A stretch of DNA of 64,000 nt from RGIG1995 sp045645205 (GCA_045645205.1 JAZRIJ010000043.1:1-64000), one strand, 5' to 3'; shown: positions 1-7,451, numbered from the stretch's first letter. Numbers and translations are program-made. The notes: a model not told the origin generated them from the sequence alone.

Positions 1-2
1 CG

Positions 3-98
3 AATCTAACCCTTTATATCGCTCTTGCGAGTGTGAGTGGACTTGTTTTAATTTTCTTGCTGGTGTTTAAGCGCCGCAAGTCCCAAGAGGAAACCTAA
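3..98 (+). CDS. C-terminal end of a probable sortase-anchored surface protein (5' end outside window)
   Basis: An open frame enters from the left edge and ends in TAA at 96-98. The 31 visible residues are a hydrophobic segment of about 20 residues (LTLYIALASVSG at its start), a basic KRRK cluster and the polar tail SQEET. This is the layout of the membrane-spanning tail that follows an LPXTG sorting signal in Gram-positive wall proteins. The LPXTG motif itself would lie just outside the window, so sortase anchoring is inferred. A single-pass membrane protein with a short cytoplasmic tail is the alternative. A strong terminator follows at once. Confidence 0.6.
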   Translation, partial: NLTLYIALASVSGLVLIFLLVFKRRKSQEET

Positions 99-100
99 CG

Positions 101-136
101 AATAAGCCCGTTCACGCTTGTGGATGGGCTTATTTT
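101..136 (+). terminator. Intrinsic terminator after the surface-protein tail
   Basis: The 9-bp stem AATAAGCCC/GGGCTTATT (101-109 with 125-133) is followed by TTTT. It lies directly after the stop codon at 96-98. Confidence 0.8.
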
Positions 137-172
137 GCACGTTAACCCTTTATGAATAATTAGGAGCATATA

Positions 173-454
173 ATGGCACTTCGACTACGAAATATAGTTA
201 AAAAGATTTTAGACAAAATTGGCAGACGAAAACGAAAAGCACAACTACCAATCGAGGAAACATACGAAAGATGTGTTATATGCGGTGAATTAACCGCCGT
301 AAGAATTGATACACCTATTGAGTTTAGAGATTACTACGAAATAGGTTCAGGACAAGTCTGCTATTACTGTCATAAAAAAATTAAGGAAGAAAATCAAAAA
401 CAATATAAACCTGAAGCTATGCAGCATTTGTTAAATCAATGCCGTAAGCGTTAG
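173..454 (+). CDS. Small zinc-ribbon-like protein of unknown function
   Basis: This 93-residue protein begins with a strongly basic stretch (about residues 4-23, with KKILDKIGRRKRK). Two CxxC pairs follow, C34-x2-C37 (CVIC) and C63-x2-C66 (CYYC), the spacing of a four-cysteine zinc ribbon. AGGAG at 162-166 is well placed before the ATG at 173. The next gene starts 18 bases downstream with its own AGGAG and is also zinc-ribbon rich, so the two are probably co-transcribed. I do not recognise a family. A nucleic-acid-binding accessory protein of mobile-element origin is an inference from the basic N-terminus, the cysteine pairs and the neighbour. Confidence 0.6.
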   Translation: MALRLRNIVKKILDKIGRRKRKAQLPIEETYERCVICGELTAVRIDTPIEFRDYYEIGSGQVCYYCHKKIKEENQKQYKPEAMQHLLNQCRKR

Positions 455-472
455 CTGATATAGGAGAATATT

Positions 473-1150
473 TTGAGAAAGTATAAAAGTCTGATAGGAC
501 AAAGATTTGATAAATTAGAAGTTGTTGAACAAGTTGAGTCCACCGCAAGAGGACAGCGCCAATGGCTTTGCAAATGTGATTGCGGTGGAACTTGTATAAC
601 AACAACCGGAAATTTGAACAGCGGTCATACAACTAATTGCGGTTGTAAAAAATCACCTGACTTGACTGGCAAAACATTCGGAAAATTAGAAGTTCTCGGA
701 CTGTCTGATAAGAGAAATCCGAGGGGTAAGAGAACTACTCCAATGTGGAAGTGCAGATGTGAATGTGGTGCAATTACATATAAAGCAACAGACACCCTTA
801 CCAATCCCGATACAAGCATGTGCAAAAAATGCGCAGGAAAATATTCTGCTGAAATCGCAAGACAGTCCGCAGGATTTGTGGAAGGAACACAAATAACTAA
901 AATTAAAAACATGACACCGTCATCAGCCAATACAAGCGGTGTTCGCGGTGTTTATTATGAAAGAAGAATTAATAAATGGAGAGCCCGTTTAAAATTTAAA
1001 GGTAAAACAATGAATTTTGGTTGTTATGAGAGATTTGAGGATGCTGTTTATGCCCGAAAAAAAGCTGAAGAAATCTATTTTGGTGAATTTTTAGAGAAAA
1101 ACGGTTTAAAATCTCAAGAACCTCTAAAACAAAACAAGCACTTATTATAA
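473..1150 (+). CDS. AP2-domain DNA-binding protein with two N-terminal zinc-ribbon repeats
   Basis: This 225-residue protein starts at TTG 473, with AGGAG at 462-466. It has two tandem repeats of the pattern G-x-x-F-x-K-L-x-V followed by W-x-C-x-C-x-C-G: residues 8-58, with Cys 33, 35, 37, 56 and 58, and residues 65-120, with Cys 94, 96, 98, 117 and 120. The C-terminus, about 153-208, reads SGVRGVYYERRINKWRARL and then FxxFEDAVYARKKAE, the signature of the AP2/ERF DNA-binding domain. In bacteria and phages this domain is typical of HNH-type homing endonucleases and related mobile DNA-binding proteins. No HNH or other nuclease motif is visible, so this looks like a DNA-binding remnant or a regulator. 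A terminator follows. Confidence 0.8.
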   Translation: MRKYKSLIGQRFDKLEVVEQVESTARGQRQWLCKCDCGGTCITTTGNLNSGHTTNCGCKKSPDLTGKTFGKLEVLGLSDKRNPRGKRTTPMWKCRCECGAITYKATDTLTNPDTSMCKKCAGKYSAEIARQSAGFVEGTQITKIKNMTPSSANTSGVRGVYYERRINKWRARLKFKGKTMNFGCYERFEDAVYARKKAEEIYFGEFLEKNGLKSQEPLKQNKHLL

Positions 1151-1189
1151 TTGGATTTGATGAATTGTTCATGCCGCACAAACAGATAA

Positions 1190-1222
1190 AATCTTCGGGA
1201 GGAGTTTTCCTCCCGATTTTTT
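1190..1222 (+). terminator. Intrinsic terminator after the AP2-domain gene
   Basis: The stem CGGGAGGA/TCCTCCCG (1196-1203 with 1208-1215) has a 4-base loop and is followed by ATTTTTTG. Confidence 0.85.
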
Positions 1223-1254
1223 GTTTATATGAATATTAAATCTTTTATTTTATG

Positions 1255-1282
1255 TTGACATAAGAAAAAAACAGGATATAAT
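1255..1282 (+). promoter_or_regulatory. Sigma-A promoter of the Mrp gene
   Basis: TTGACA at 1255-1260 and TATAAT at 1277-1282 are separated by 16 bp, just upstream of the Mrp gene. Confidence 0.7.
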
Positions 1283-1315
1283 ATATTATATATGAAGAAA
1301 AAACAAAAGGAGAGT

Positions 1316-1345
1316 GCAATTTCGTTTTTTATTACACGGAATTGC
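1316..1345 (+). promoter_or_regulatory. Leader hairpin between Shine-Dalgarno and start of the Mrp gene
   Basis: GCAATTTCGT (1316-1325) pairs with ACGGAATTGC (1336-1345) over 10 bp, including one U-G pair, around a 10-base loop. It sits between the strong AAAGGAG at 1307-1312 and the family-consistent start ATG at 1356. Folding would bring the two within about 13 unpaired bases. A role in setting translation of the gene is an inference. Confidence 0.45.
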
Positions 1346-1355
1346 GTTAGAAAAA

Positions 1356-2171
1356 ATGAGCGAAAACTGTACACATGATTGTTCTACCTGCTCGGAAAAT
1401 TGCTCGCAGAGAGAACCCGAATCATTGATTGAAAAATTAAACGAACACAGCAGTGTAAAAAAAGTTTACGGCATTGTCAGCGGTAAAGGCGGTGTCGGAA
1501 AGTCCCTTGTTACATCTATGCTTGCTTCAGCTATGAACAAAAAAGGCAACAAAGTTGCCATTCTTGATGCAGACCTTACAGGTCCATCAATCCCCAAGGT
1601 ATTCGGCATAAACGAAAAGGCTTACGCCGACGACAGAGGCATACTTCCCGCTAAATCCAAGGGCGGTATCGATGTTATGTCAGTAAACCTTATACTGCAA
1701 AACGAAACAGACCCTGTTGTATGGAGAGGTCCCGTTATTGCAGGAACGGTAAAGCAGTTTTGGACTGATGTTATTTGGGAAGATATTGACTATATGTTCA
1801 TTGATATGCCCCCCGGCACAGGCGATGTTCCGCTGACTGTATTCCAGTCGATCCCCGTTGACGGTATTATAATCGTTACATCTCCACAGGAGCTGGTTTC
1901 GATGATCGTTGAAAAGGCTGTAAAAATGGCGCGCATGATGAATATTCCCATATATGGAATCGTAGAAAACATGTCCTACTTTATGTGTCCAGACTGTGGC
2001 AAAAAACATTCCATCTACGGTGAAAGCCATATTGACACGGTTGCTGAAAAATTTGAAATTAGCCGTGTAGCCAAATTGCCGATCGACAGCAACATTGCAA
2101 ATAAGTGCGACAAGGGAGATATTGAATCACTTGACGTTGGTTTTCTTGACAGCTTTTTAGAAAAATTATAA
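1356..2171 (+). CDS. mrp: Mrp/NBP35-family ATP-binding iron-sulfur carrier protein
   Basis: This 271-residue P-loop protein of the Mrp/ApbC/NBP35 class is predicted to hold and transfer [4Fe-4S] clusters in the cytoplasm. The Cys-rich N-terminus (MSENCTHDCSTCSENC) is typical of the clostridial branch. The deviant Walker A is GKGGVGKS (about residue 43). DMPPGTGD and the C-terminal CPDC pair that carries the cluster in this family are also present. The frame is open from a GTG at 1314, but that codon lies only one base from the AGGAG. The start at 1356 matches family N-termini, although its own ribosome site is weak. The gene is monocistronic between a promoter at 1255 and a terminator at 2258. 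Confidence 0.9.
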   Translation: MSENCTHDCSTCSENCSQREPESLIEKLNEHSSVKKVYGIVSGKGGVGKSLVTSMLASAMNKKGNKVAILDADLTGPSIPKVFGINEKAYADDRGILPAKSKGGIDVMSVNLILQNETDPVVWRGPVIAGTVKQFWTDVIWEDIDYMFIDMPPGTGDVPLTVFQSIPVDGIIIVTSPQELVSMIVEKAVKMARMMNIPIYGIVENMSYFMCPDCGKKHSIYGESHIDTVAEKFEISRVAKLPIDSNIANKCDKGDIESLDVGFLDSFLEKL

Positions 2172-2257
2172 AAAATAACACATAAGTTTTTAATAACGCC
2201 AAAACTTTGTCTTGCCCTCTCCGCTCAAAATTACTCAGAACATTTCAAAAGCATGCA

Positions 2258-2290
2258 ACAAAGCCCTTTCCGACTGAAAGGGCTTTGTCT
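2258..2290. terminator. Bidirectional terminator between mrp and the tyrosine phosphatase gene
   Basis: ACAAAGCCCTTTC (2258-2270) pairs perfectly with GAAAGGGCTTTGT (2276-2288) around a 5-base loop. It lies between two convergent genes, with A/T-rich flanks on both sides. Confidence 0.8.
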
Positions 2291-2318
2291 GTTCTAAATA
2301 TTTATTGTAAATTTTATA

Positions 2319-3008
2319 TCACGAAAAGAAATGTCGTTCTGTTATAAAAACATCTTCTGTAAGCTTAGGATAATACTTTTTTAGCTTATCATAAGCTTTC
2401 TTCATACAGCTTTTCCTCAAGCCCATATTGTGCATATCACTGGCAATCAGAACTCGTTCTGCTCTTTCACACAAGGCAATAAGCAATGCTCTTCCCCCGC
2501 CGCTAAGTACGGTTTTTGCGTTTATTTGATAAACCACTCTTACCCCCTCAAGATCTGACATAAGCTTATCAAAATAAGAATACCTTTCAATATGCGCTAT
2601 TATCGGAACAATATTCTTCATATTCAAAGAATACAGCCATTCGTGATATTTGGGATGGTACTTTGTCGTAGACAATTCAACAAGTAAATAATTCGTTCCG
2701 GTTATGCACAGATGTTCTATTCCTCTGTACACGGAAATATCATTATCAAGAAAAACCTCAGCGCCGTAAACCATTCTCGGATAATCTTCGGAAGACTTAT
2801 TCAATGCACCGCTAAGCAATTTTATACTTTTTTCTCTTTTTTCCAAAAAACAAGTAACAGCCTGTGAGGAATGAAGAAAAACATGGGGAGTTGCTACACA
2901 AACCGTTATTCCCTGATCAAAACTGTTTTGGAGCATTAAAAGACTTTCTTCTATACTTTTTGCCCCATCATCAATTCCGGGCAAAAAATGCGAATGAATA
3001 TCAATCAT
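2319..3008 (-). CDS. CpsB/YwqE-type tyrosine-protein phosphatase (PHP fold)
   Basis: This 229-residue metal-dependent phosphatase of the polymerase-and-histidinol-phosphatase fold removes phosphate from the tyrosine cluster of bacterial tyrosine kinases. It opens with MIDIHSHFLPGIDDGA, the classic metal-binding HxH...DDG start. ATPH near residue 40, AHIERY near residue 139 and ASDMHNMG near 190 supply further metal ligands. It lies 23 bp downstream of its probable substrate kinase on the same strand. A role in capsule or exopolysaccharide control is usual for such pairs, but no polysaccharide genes are adjacent. Confidence 0.88.
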   Translation of the reverse strand: MIDIHSHFLPGIDDGAKSIEESLLMLQNSFDQGITVCVATPHVFLHSSQAVTCFLEKREKSIKLLSGALNKSSEDYPRMVYGAEVFLDNDISVYRGIEHLCITGTNYLLVELSTTKYHPKYHEWLYSLNMKNIVPIIAHIERYSYFDKLMSDLEGVRVVYQINAKTVLSGGGRALLIALCERAERVLIASDMHNMGLRKSCMKKAYDKLKKYYPKLTEDVFITERHFFS

Positions 3009-3031
3009 GTTTTAATATATGTCATCGGATT

Positions 3032-3751
3032 TTACTTATCACGATAACCGTATTTTCTTTTTTGATAATATGAGGTCTTATTTACGCTGTCTTTGCTGTC
3101 AATCATGATTGTACCTATAATATTCGCATTTACTTTTTTCAATAGATCCAATGATGCTTCAATCAAATCATATGTTGTAAAACTCTTTTTCACAAGAAGA
3201 ATAGCTCCCTCACTATGTTTTACAACAAGAGTCGCATCTGTTACAACAGTAACGGGAGGTGTATCGACTATAATATAATCATATTTCAACTTTAGAAAAT
3301 TCATCAACCTTTCAAACTCGTCAGTTTGAAGAAGTTCTGCAGGATTCGGAGGAGTATCTCCCGCAGTAAGAACATCAAAATTCTCTCTCACATTAACCTT
3401 GATCGCCTTTTCAAGACTTGCAAATCCGCAAAGCACGTTTGAAAGACCGTCTTTCTTTTCAAGCTTAAGATATCTGTGAATCTTCGGTTTTCTCAAATCA
3501 CAGTCAAGTAAAAGAACCTTTGCATTCGTCTGCGCAAAAGTTAGCGCAAGATTTATACAAGTGGTAGTCTTACCCTCGCCTGCAGTAGAGCTTGTCAAAA
3601 CAATAACCTTACCGGCATCAGTCTTAGGCATTGAATACATAACATTTGTTCTTATGGATTTATAAGCTTCAACTACCGCAAAATCTGAATTACGGTTAAT
3701 CAAAGCATCTTCAGGCCTGAATGAAGCGCGGCCAGATTTCAAATTACTCAA
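3032..3751 (-). CDS. Bacterial tyrosine kinase, CpsD/YwqD/EpsB type
   Basis: This 239-residue BY-kinase has Walker A (STAGEGKTTT), Walker A' (VLLLDCDLRKP) and Walker B (YIIVDTPP). Its Tyr-rich tail (TSYYQKRKYGYRDK) is the autophosphorylation cluster. Start TTG 3751 is supported by GGGAGG nine bases upstream. Firmicute BY-kinases need a separate membrane activator of the CpsC/Wzz family, and none is encoded beside this gene. The phosphatase follows. The pair probably regulates extracellular polysaccharide synthesis or another phosphotyrosine target through a distant activator. Confidence 0.9.
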   Translation of the reverse strand: MSNLKSGRASFRPEDALINRNSDFAVVEAYKSIRTNVMYSMPKTDAGKVIVLTSSTAGEGKTTTCINLALTFAQTNAKVLLLDCDLRKPKIHRYLKLEKKDGLSNVLCGFASLEKAIKVNVRENFDVLTAGDTPPNPAELLQTDEFERLMNFLKLKYDYIIVDTPPVTVVTDATLVVKHSEGAILLVKKSFTTYDLIEASLDLLKKVNANIIGTIMIDSKDSVNKTSYYQKRKYGYRDK

Positions 3752-3958
3752 GAATAAAAGCCTCCCTTAATATCTCTAAAATGTAACGTCCGCAACAAAA
3801 TAATTAAATATAAAATATATCTATATTATTTTATCATCTTTATTATTTTTTGTCAATACAATTAGTCCACTCTTACTTAAAGTTTATAAGCAGTATTATT
3901 ATATTTTATAATAATTCTTAACTTTTTACACAAAAACTAATAATTATTTTTTAATAAC

Positions 3959-3976
3959 TTATTGACATATCAACAA
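3959..3976. promoter_or_regulatory. Operator palindrome in the 4026 promoter
   Basis: TTATTGA-CATA-TCAACAA has 7-bp arms with one mismatch and a 4-bp centre. It overlaps the -35 element at 3962-3967. The same TTGTTGA-N4-TCAACAA motif occurs twice at the acyl-CoA synthetase promoter near 46.05-46.1 kb. A repressor bound here would cover the -35. Confidence 0.6.
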
Positions 3977-3990
3977 CTAAAGTGTAGAAT
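3962..3990 (+). promoter_or_regulatory. Promoter of the E2-acyltransferase-like gene
   Basis: TTGACA (3962-3967) and TAGAAT (3985-3990) are separated by 17 bp, 35 bp upstream of the ATG at 4026. Confidence 0.75.
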
Positions 3991-4025
3991 GAATTATTGG
4001 AAAATATTATATTTAGGAGTACTGT

Positions 4026-4904
4026 ATGAAAAAAAGAAAGAAACGGTTTGGCGACAGAAGCGACGGGTACTTGCTCAAAAACATAGATCCTATCATCAAG
4101 CTGATGCCTTTCATTATGAGATACCGTAGCGACGCTATGAATATGTTTTCAGCCAGCGTTGATATAACAGCCGCAGAAAAATACATAAAACAAAAACACG
4201 ACGAGGGCTACGATCACTTCGGTCTCGTACACCTTATAATCGCGGCCTACGTAAGAACAGTATCCCAGCGCCCTGCCATCAACCGCTTTGTTGCAGGTCA
4301 GCAGGTATTCGCGCGTAAGAATATTGAAGTTGCCATTACTATCAAGAAAGAAATGTCGCTTCACTCTCCCGAAACATGCATTAAGATGATCTTTGAACCC
4401 GATGCTACACCCATCGATGTATATAACCGATTCAACAAAGAGGTTCAGGAATACCGCAAACAGCAACAGGAAAGCGATTTTGACAAGACCGCAAGAATTC
4501 TGAACTACATACCGAGATTCCTTATGAAATTTGCAATGTTCCTCTTGCGCACACTTGACTATTTCGGTATCCTCCCGAAATTCCTGCTCAAGGTAAGTCC
4601 TTTCCATGCATCAATGGTAATTACTTCCATGGGCTCTTTGGGTATTCCTCCCATCTACCACCATATATATGACTTCGGTAATGTTCCGTTGTTTGTTGCA
4701 TTCGGCAAAAGACGTAAAGCCTATGAACTTGACGGAGATGGCAAGGTTACGGAAAAAATATACTCAGATCTGTGTGTTGTTACGGATGAAAGAATTTGCG
4801 ACGGTTTCTACTATGCTTCTTCTTTCAGAATGTTGCAAAGACTTATGCGTAATCCATCGAAAATGGATACCCCCCCCGAAGAAATAGTCACGGATGTCGA
4901 CTGA
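4026..4904 (+). CDS. 2-oxoacid dehydrogenase E2 catalytic-domain-like acyltransferase homologue
   Basis: This 292-residue protein resembles the chloramphenicol-acetyltransferase-fold core of E2 subunits. It has no lipoyl or peripheral-subunit domain. The C-terminal segment TDERICDGFYYASSF aligns with the E2 active-site pattern D-H-R-x-x-D-G, but the catalytic His is Glu255 here. The TSMGSLG segment near residue 200 matches the E2 core. The His change makes classical transacylase chemistry doubtful. No E1 or E3 gene is nearby, so this is not part of a dehydrogenase complex. It stands alone with AGGAG at 4015-4019. Its promoter shares an operator with the acyl-CoA synthetase near 46 kb, which points to acyl-group or lipid metabolism. 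Confidence 0.75.
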   Translation: MKKRKKRFGDRSDGYLLKNIDPIIKLMPFIMRYRSDAMNMFSASVDITAAEKYIKQKHDEGYDHFGLVHLIIAAYVRTVSQRPAINRFVAGQQVFARKNIEVAITIKKEMSLHSPETCIKMIFEPDATPIDVYNRFNKEVQEYRKQQQESDFDKTARILNYIPRFLMKFAMFLLRTLDYFGILPKFLLKVSPFHASMVITSMGSLGIPPIYHHIYDFGNVPLFVAFGKRRKAYELDGDGKVTEKIYSDLCVVTDERICDGFYYASSFRMLQRLMRNPSKMDTPPEEIVTDVD

Positions 4905-4992
4905 TTTATTTAAAGAGACGTGTGTTTTTACACGATTCTTGTTGCTTTGCACAAAAAATTAATTTTTTTTGTATACAAACCAATATTTATAC

Positions 4993-5021
4993 TTGACAAA
5001 TTTGTGCTCTAAATGTATAAT
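4993..5021 (+). promoter_or_regulatory. Promoter of the cohesin/dockerin-like gene
   Basis: TTGACA (4993-4998) and TATAAT (5016-5021) are separated by 17 bp. The -10 lies inside the longest open frame (from 5013), which supports the downstream start at 5064. Confidence 0.8.
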
Positions 5022-5063
5022 AATATTGGTTATAAAAGCAAACATTTTATGAGGTATTATATT

Positions 5064-5957
5064 ATGATAAAAAAGAATATTTTAAAAATATTTTTCCTTG
5101 CACTTATTCTTGTTAGTGTTACGGTTGCAGGATCTATGTTTGCAGGTGCGGAGAGTAGCAATGTTGCACTTTTGCAGCTTGATGTTCCAAGCGGCACATT
5201 TAACCAAGGTGCTGAATTTGAAGTAACCGTAAAAATGGCTAATACAGATGTTTCTGCTCTAAATATTGCAGGGCTTCAGGTATTTCTTGAATATGATGAT
5301 GAAAAACTCTCAACACCAACAATTACAGAAAAACTTGATAATAGTATTTCAACATCTGTTTATAATTCAAACTTAAACCCTATAAGGTTTGTATGTGTAA
5401 AAAATGATGTTAATACTCCTTATACAAATAGCGAATTAAATAATGGTTTATTTTCTGTAACCTTTACAGTAACATCTAATTCTTTTACACCCTCTGCCGA
5501 ATTTAGCAAAGATAACTTTGCCGGTATTATTGTAGGAGATATAAACGCACAAGAGGTAACCGCTGAAAGCATTTCATCACTCGCAGCAGCACTTCTTCAA
5601 AACGGATTTGAAATTAAAGATTTTAATTCCAATAATATTGTTGTAATTACTACAAACGACGATGTTTCTAACATTGGTGAATATACTCCAAACACTTTAG
5701 GCAATTGTAGCACAGGTGCAACAGTTTCTAAGGATGGCCAAACAGCCACAGTAGTAGTAAAAGGTGACCTTGATGGAGATGGCAAAATTACAGTGTTTGA
5801 TGCTATGATTCTTAAAAAGGCTAATGATGCGAACGGAGAAGGCAATGATGCTTTTACATATAATAGATTTGCCGAAGAGGCCGCAGGGGATTTTGACGGA
5901 GACAACCAACTTAGTGATGATGTAGAAAATATACTTAAATCTATAGTAAACAATTAA
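5064..5957 (+). CDS. Secreted protein with cohesin-like and dockerin-like domains
   Basis: This 297-residue exported protein starts at ATG 5064, with GAGG at 5051-5054. Residues 1-28 form a signal peptide ending near FAGA/ES. Residues about 33-165 read VALLQLDVPSG, then a FEVTVKM strand and LQVFLEYDDEKL, the beta-sandwich pattern of cohesin-like carbohydrate/scaffold modules. The C-terminus carries two calcium-loop repeats, GDLDGDGKITVFDAMIL and GDFDGDNQLSDDVENIL, as in type I dockerins, with a longer linker than usual between them. Cohesin-dockerin pairs build cellulosomes and other surface assemblies. Having both on one chain would allow self-assembly or docking to a scaffold encoded elsewhere. 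The gene is monocistronic. Confidence 0.75.
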   Translation: MIKKNILKIFFLALILVSVTVAGSMFAGAESSNVALLQLDVPSGTFNQGAEFEVTVKMANTDVSALNIAGLQVFLEYDDEKLSTPTITEKLDNSISTSVYNSNLNPIRFVCVKNDVNTPYTNSELNNGLFSVTFTVTSNSFTPSAEFSKDNFAGIIVGDINAQEVTAESISSLAAALLQNGFEIKDFNSNNIVVITTNDDVSNIGEYTPNTLGNCSTGATVSKDGQTATVVVKGDLDGDGKITVFDAMILKKANDANGEGNDAFTYNRFAEEAAGDFDGDNQLSDDVENILKSIVNN

Positions 5958-5974
5958 TTAACCGCATATGTATA

Positions 5975-6009
5975 CAGAAATCCCGCTGAGAACAGCGGGA
6001 TTTTTCTGC
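5975..6009 (+). terminator. Intrinsic terminator of the cohesin/dockerin-like gene
   Basis: AAATCCCGCTG and CAGCGGGATTT form a strong stem with a short loop, followed by TTTCTG. Confidence 0.85.
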
Positions 6010-6036
6010 TCATAACATTAATCGTCAAAAATCCTC

Positions 6037-6065
6037 TTGCAATAATACATCTTTTGTGGTATAAT
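6037..6065 (+). promoter_or_regulatory. Promoter of smpB
   Basis: TTGCAA (6037-6042) and TATAAT (6060-6065) are separated by 17 bp. Confidence 0.65.
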
Positions 6066-6106
6066 ACCCCTTGCACTATACCCATAGAAAAACAAAAGGA
6101 GAAGTC

Positions 6107-6574
6107 ATGGAAAAAAAGAATATTAAGATCGTAGCAAAAAACAAAAAGGCTTACCATGACTTTTTTGTTGAAGATACCTATGAAGCAGGAATACAACTGT
6201 TTGGAACAGAAGTCAAATCGGTAAGACAAGGTACCGTTAACCTTAAAGACTCCTACTGCGTTATTGACAAAGGTGAAATTTTTGCCACAGGCGTGTATAT
6301 AAGCCCCTACGAAAAAGGCAATATCTTCAACAGAGAACCGCTTCGAGATAAAAAACTTCTGATGCACAAAAAAGAAATCATAAAGCTGTTCTCGCTAAAA
6401 GGGAAGGAAGGATATACCCTCGTTCCACTTTCTATCTACTTTTCGGGTTCGAAAGTTAAAATGGAAATAGGTCTTTGTAAAGGTAAAAAGCTCTACGATA
6501 AGCGCGAAACCGAGGCAAAAAAACAGGCAGAACGCACTATAGACCGCGCTATGCGCGAAAGAAATAAAGGCTAA
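6107..6574 (+). CDS. smpB: SsrA-binding protein SmpB
   Basis: This 155-residue RNA-binding protein delivers tmRNA to stalled ribosomes. Diagnostic segments are NKKAYHDFFVEDTYEAGIQLFGTEVKS near the N-terminus, LKDSYCVI, and the conserved basic C-terminal tail K-x-L-YDKRETEAKKQAER. The open frame extends to a TTG at 6071, but ATG 6107 has AAAGGAGA immediately upstream and the family N-terminus. The tmRNA gene is 1.1 kb downstream on the same strand, separated by an esterase gene, so smpB and ssrA lie together. Confidence 0.96.
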   Translation: MEKKNIKIVAKNKKAYHDFFVEDTYEAGIQLFGTEVKSVRQGTVNLKDSYCVIDKGEIFATGVYISPYEKGNIFNREPLRDKKLLMHKKEIIKLFSLKGKEGYTLVPLSIYFSGSKVKMEIGLCKGKKLYDKRETEAKKQAERTIDRAMRERNKG

Positions 6575-6587
6575 AAAGGTAGATTAA

Positions 6588-7451
6588 ATGATTTATCAAA
6601 TTCTCGATATCAATATTGATTATTCCAAATTAGATTGCGAAAAATGCGATTATCAGCCTAAATTGCACGTATATATTCCAAATGAGACCGAAAAATTTTC
6701 ATTATTTATGCCAAAAAAACCTACAATGCTGATTATCCCCGGCGGCGCATACAGACATACATCCGAACGAGAGGGAGAACCTATTGCATTGTTTTATATG
6801 TCAAAGGGATATAACTGTTGTATTTTGAGGTATAGTTGCGCCCCATCGCGCTTCCCTGTTCAACTTGCAGAGGCAGGAAAAGCACTTATTATGATAAAAG
6901 AGCACGCAGAAGAATGGAAAGTTGACCTTGACAATATACACGTTTGCGGTTTTTCTGCAGGCGGACACCTTGCTGCAAGTCTTGGTGTTTTCTGGGACAA
7001 GCAGTTTCTTTCAAATATACTTGATGTTGAAAACAGTATGCTGAAATTCAGTTCCCTTGTACTTTCCTATCCTGTTATTTCAAACAATGTCGAAAGAAAA
7101 CTAAGCGGTTTGGTTGGATCTTTTAAAAATCTTCTCGGCGAGGGAGAACTTTTTGAAGATGAGAAAACATTAGGGTTTCAGTGCCTTGAAACACAGATCA
7201 GCGAAAACACTCCCCCCTGCTTTATCTGGCACACATATGAAGACGAATCCGTTCCGGTTGAAACAACTCTTATGTTTGGAATTGCCCTCCGCAAGCACAA
7301 TGTTCCTATGGAAATGCATATATACGAACACGGACAACACGGTCAGTCAACCGGTAGAAAAGTAACCTGCGTTAAAAATCAGCGTCTCGCTGACTGGATG
7401 GAAATATCATATCAATGGCTCGAAGAGGAACACGGCTTACCTCTGGAATAA
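6588..7451 (+). CDS. Alpha/beta-hydrolase esterase (acetyl-esterase/BD-FAE-like)
   Basis: This 287-residue cytoplasmic hydrolase has the oxyanion motif PGGAYRHTSEREGEPIA and the nucleophile elbow GFSAGGHLA (Ser near residue 126). An acidic residue in YEDESVPVE and the C-terminal His in HGQHGQS complete the triad. The arrangement matches the lipase/esterase group that deacetylates xylan-derived sugars. No signal peptide is seen, so the substrate would be intracellular. It begins 13 bp after smpB and probably shares its transcript. The specific substrate is not evident. Confidence 0.8.
   Translation: MIYQILDINIDYSKLDCEKCDYQPKLHVYIPNETEKFSLFMPKKPTMLIIPGGAYRHTSEREGEPIALFYMSKGYNCCILRYSCAPSRFPVQLAEAGKALIMIKEHAEEWKVDLDNIHVCGFSAGGHLAASLGVFWDKQFLSNILDVENSMLKFSSLVLSYPVISNNVERKLSGLVGSFKNLLGEGELFEDEKTLGFQCLETQISENTPPCFIWHTYEDESVPVETTLMFGIALRKHNVPMEMHIYEHGQHGQSTGRKVTCVKNQRLADWMEISYQWLEEEHGLPLE

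Noticed and set aside
1314..1355. GTG start of the Mrp protein at 1314
   Set aside because: It is one base from the AGGAG, too near for initiation. The family N-terminus begins at the ATG at 1356. It is retained as a finding because the leader is odd.
2213..2227. 15-base match TGCCCTCTCCGCTCA with 36022-36036
   Set aside because: A 15-base match between two places in 64 kb can arise by chance, and the flanks at 2.2 kb do not form the same palindrome.
4919..4934. Short hairpin CGTGT/ACACG after the E2-like gene
   Set aside because: The stem is only 5 bp and no proper T-run follows, so it is not reported as a terminator.
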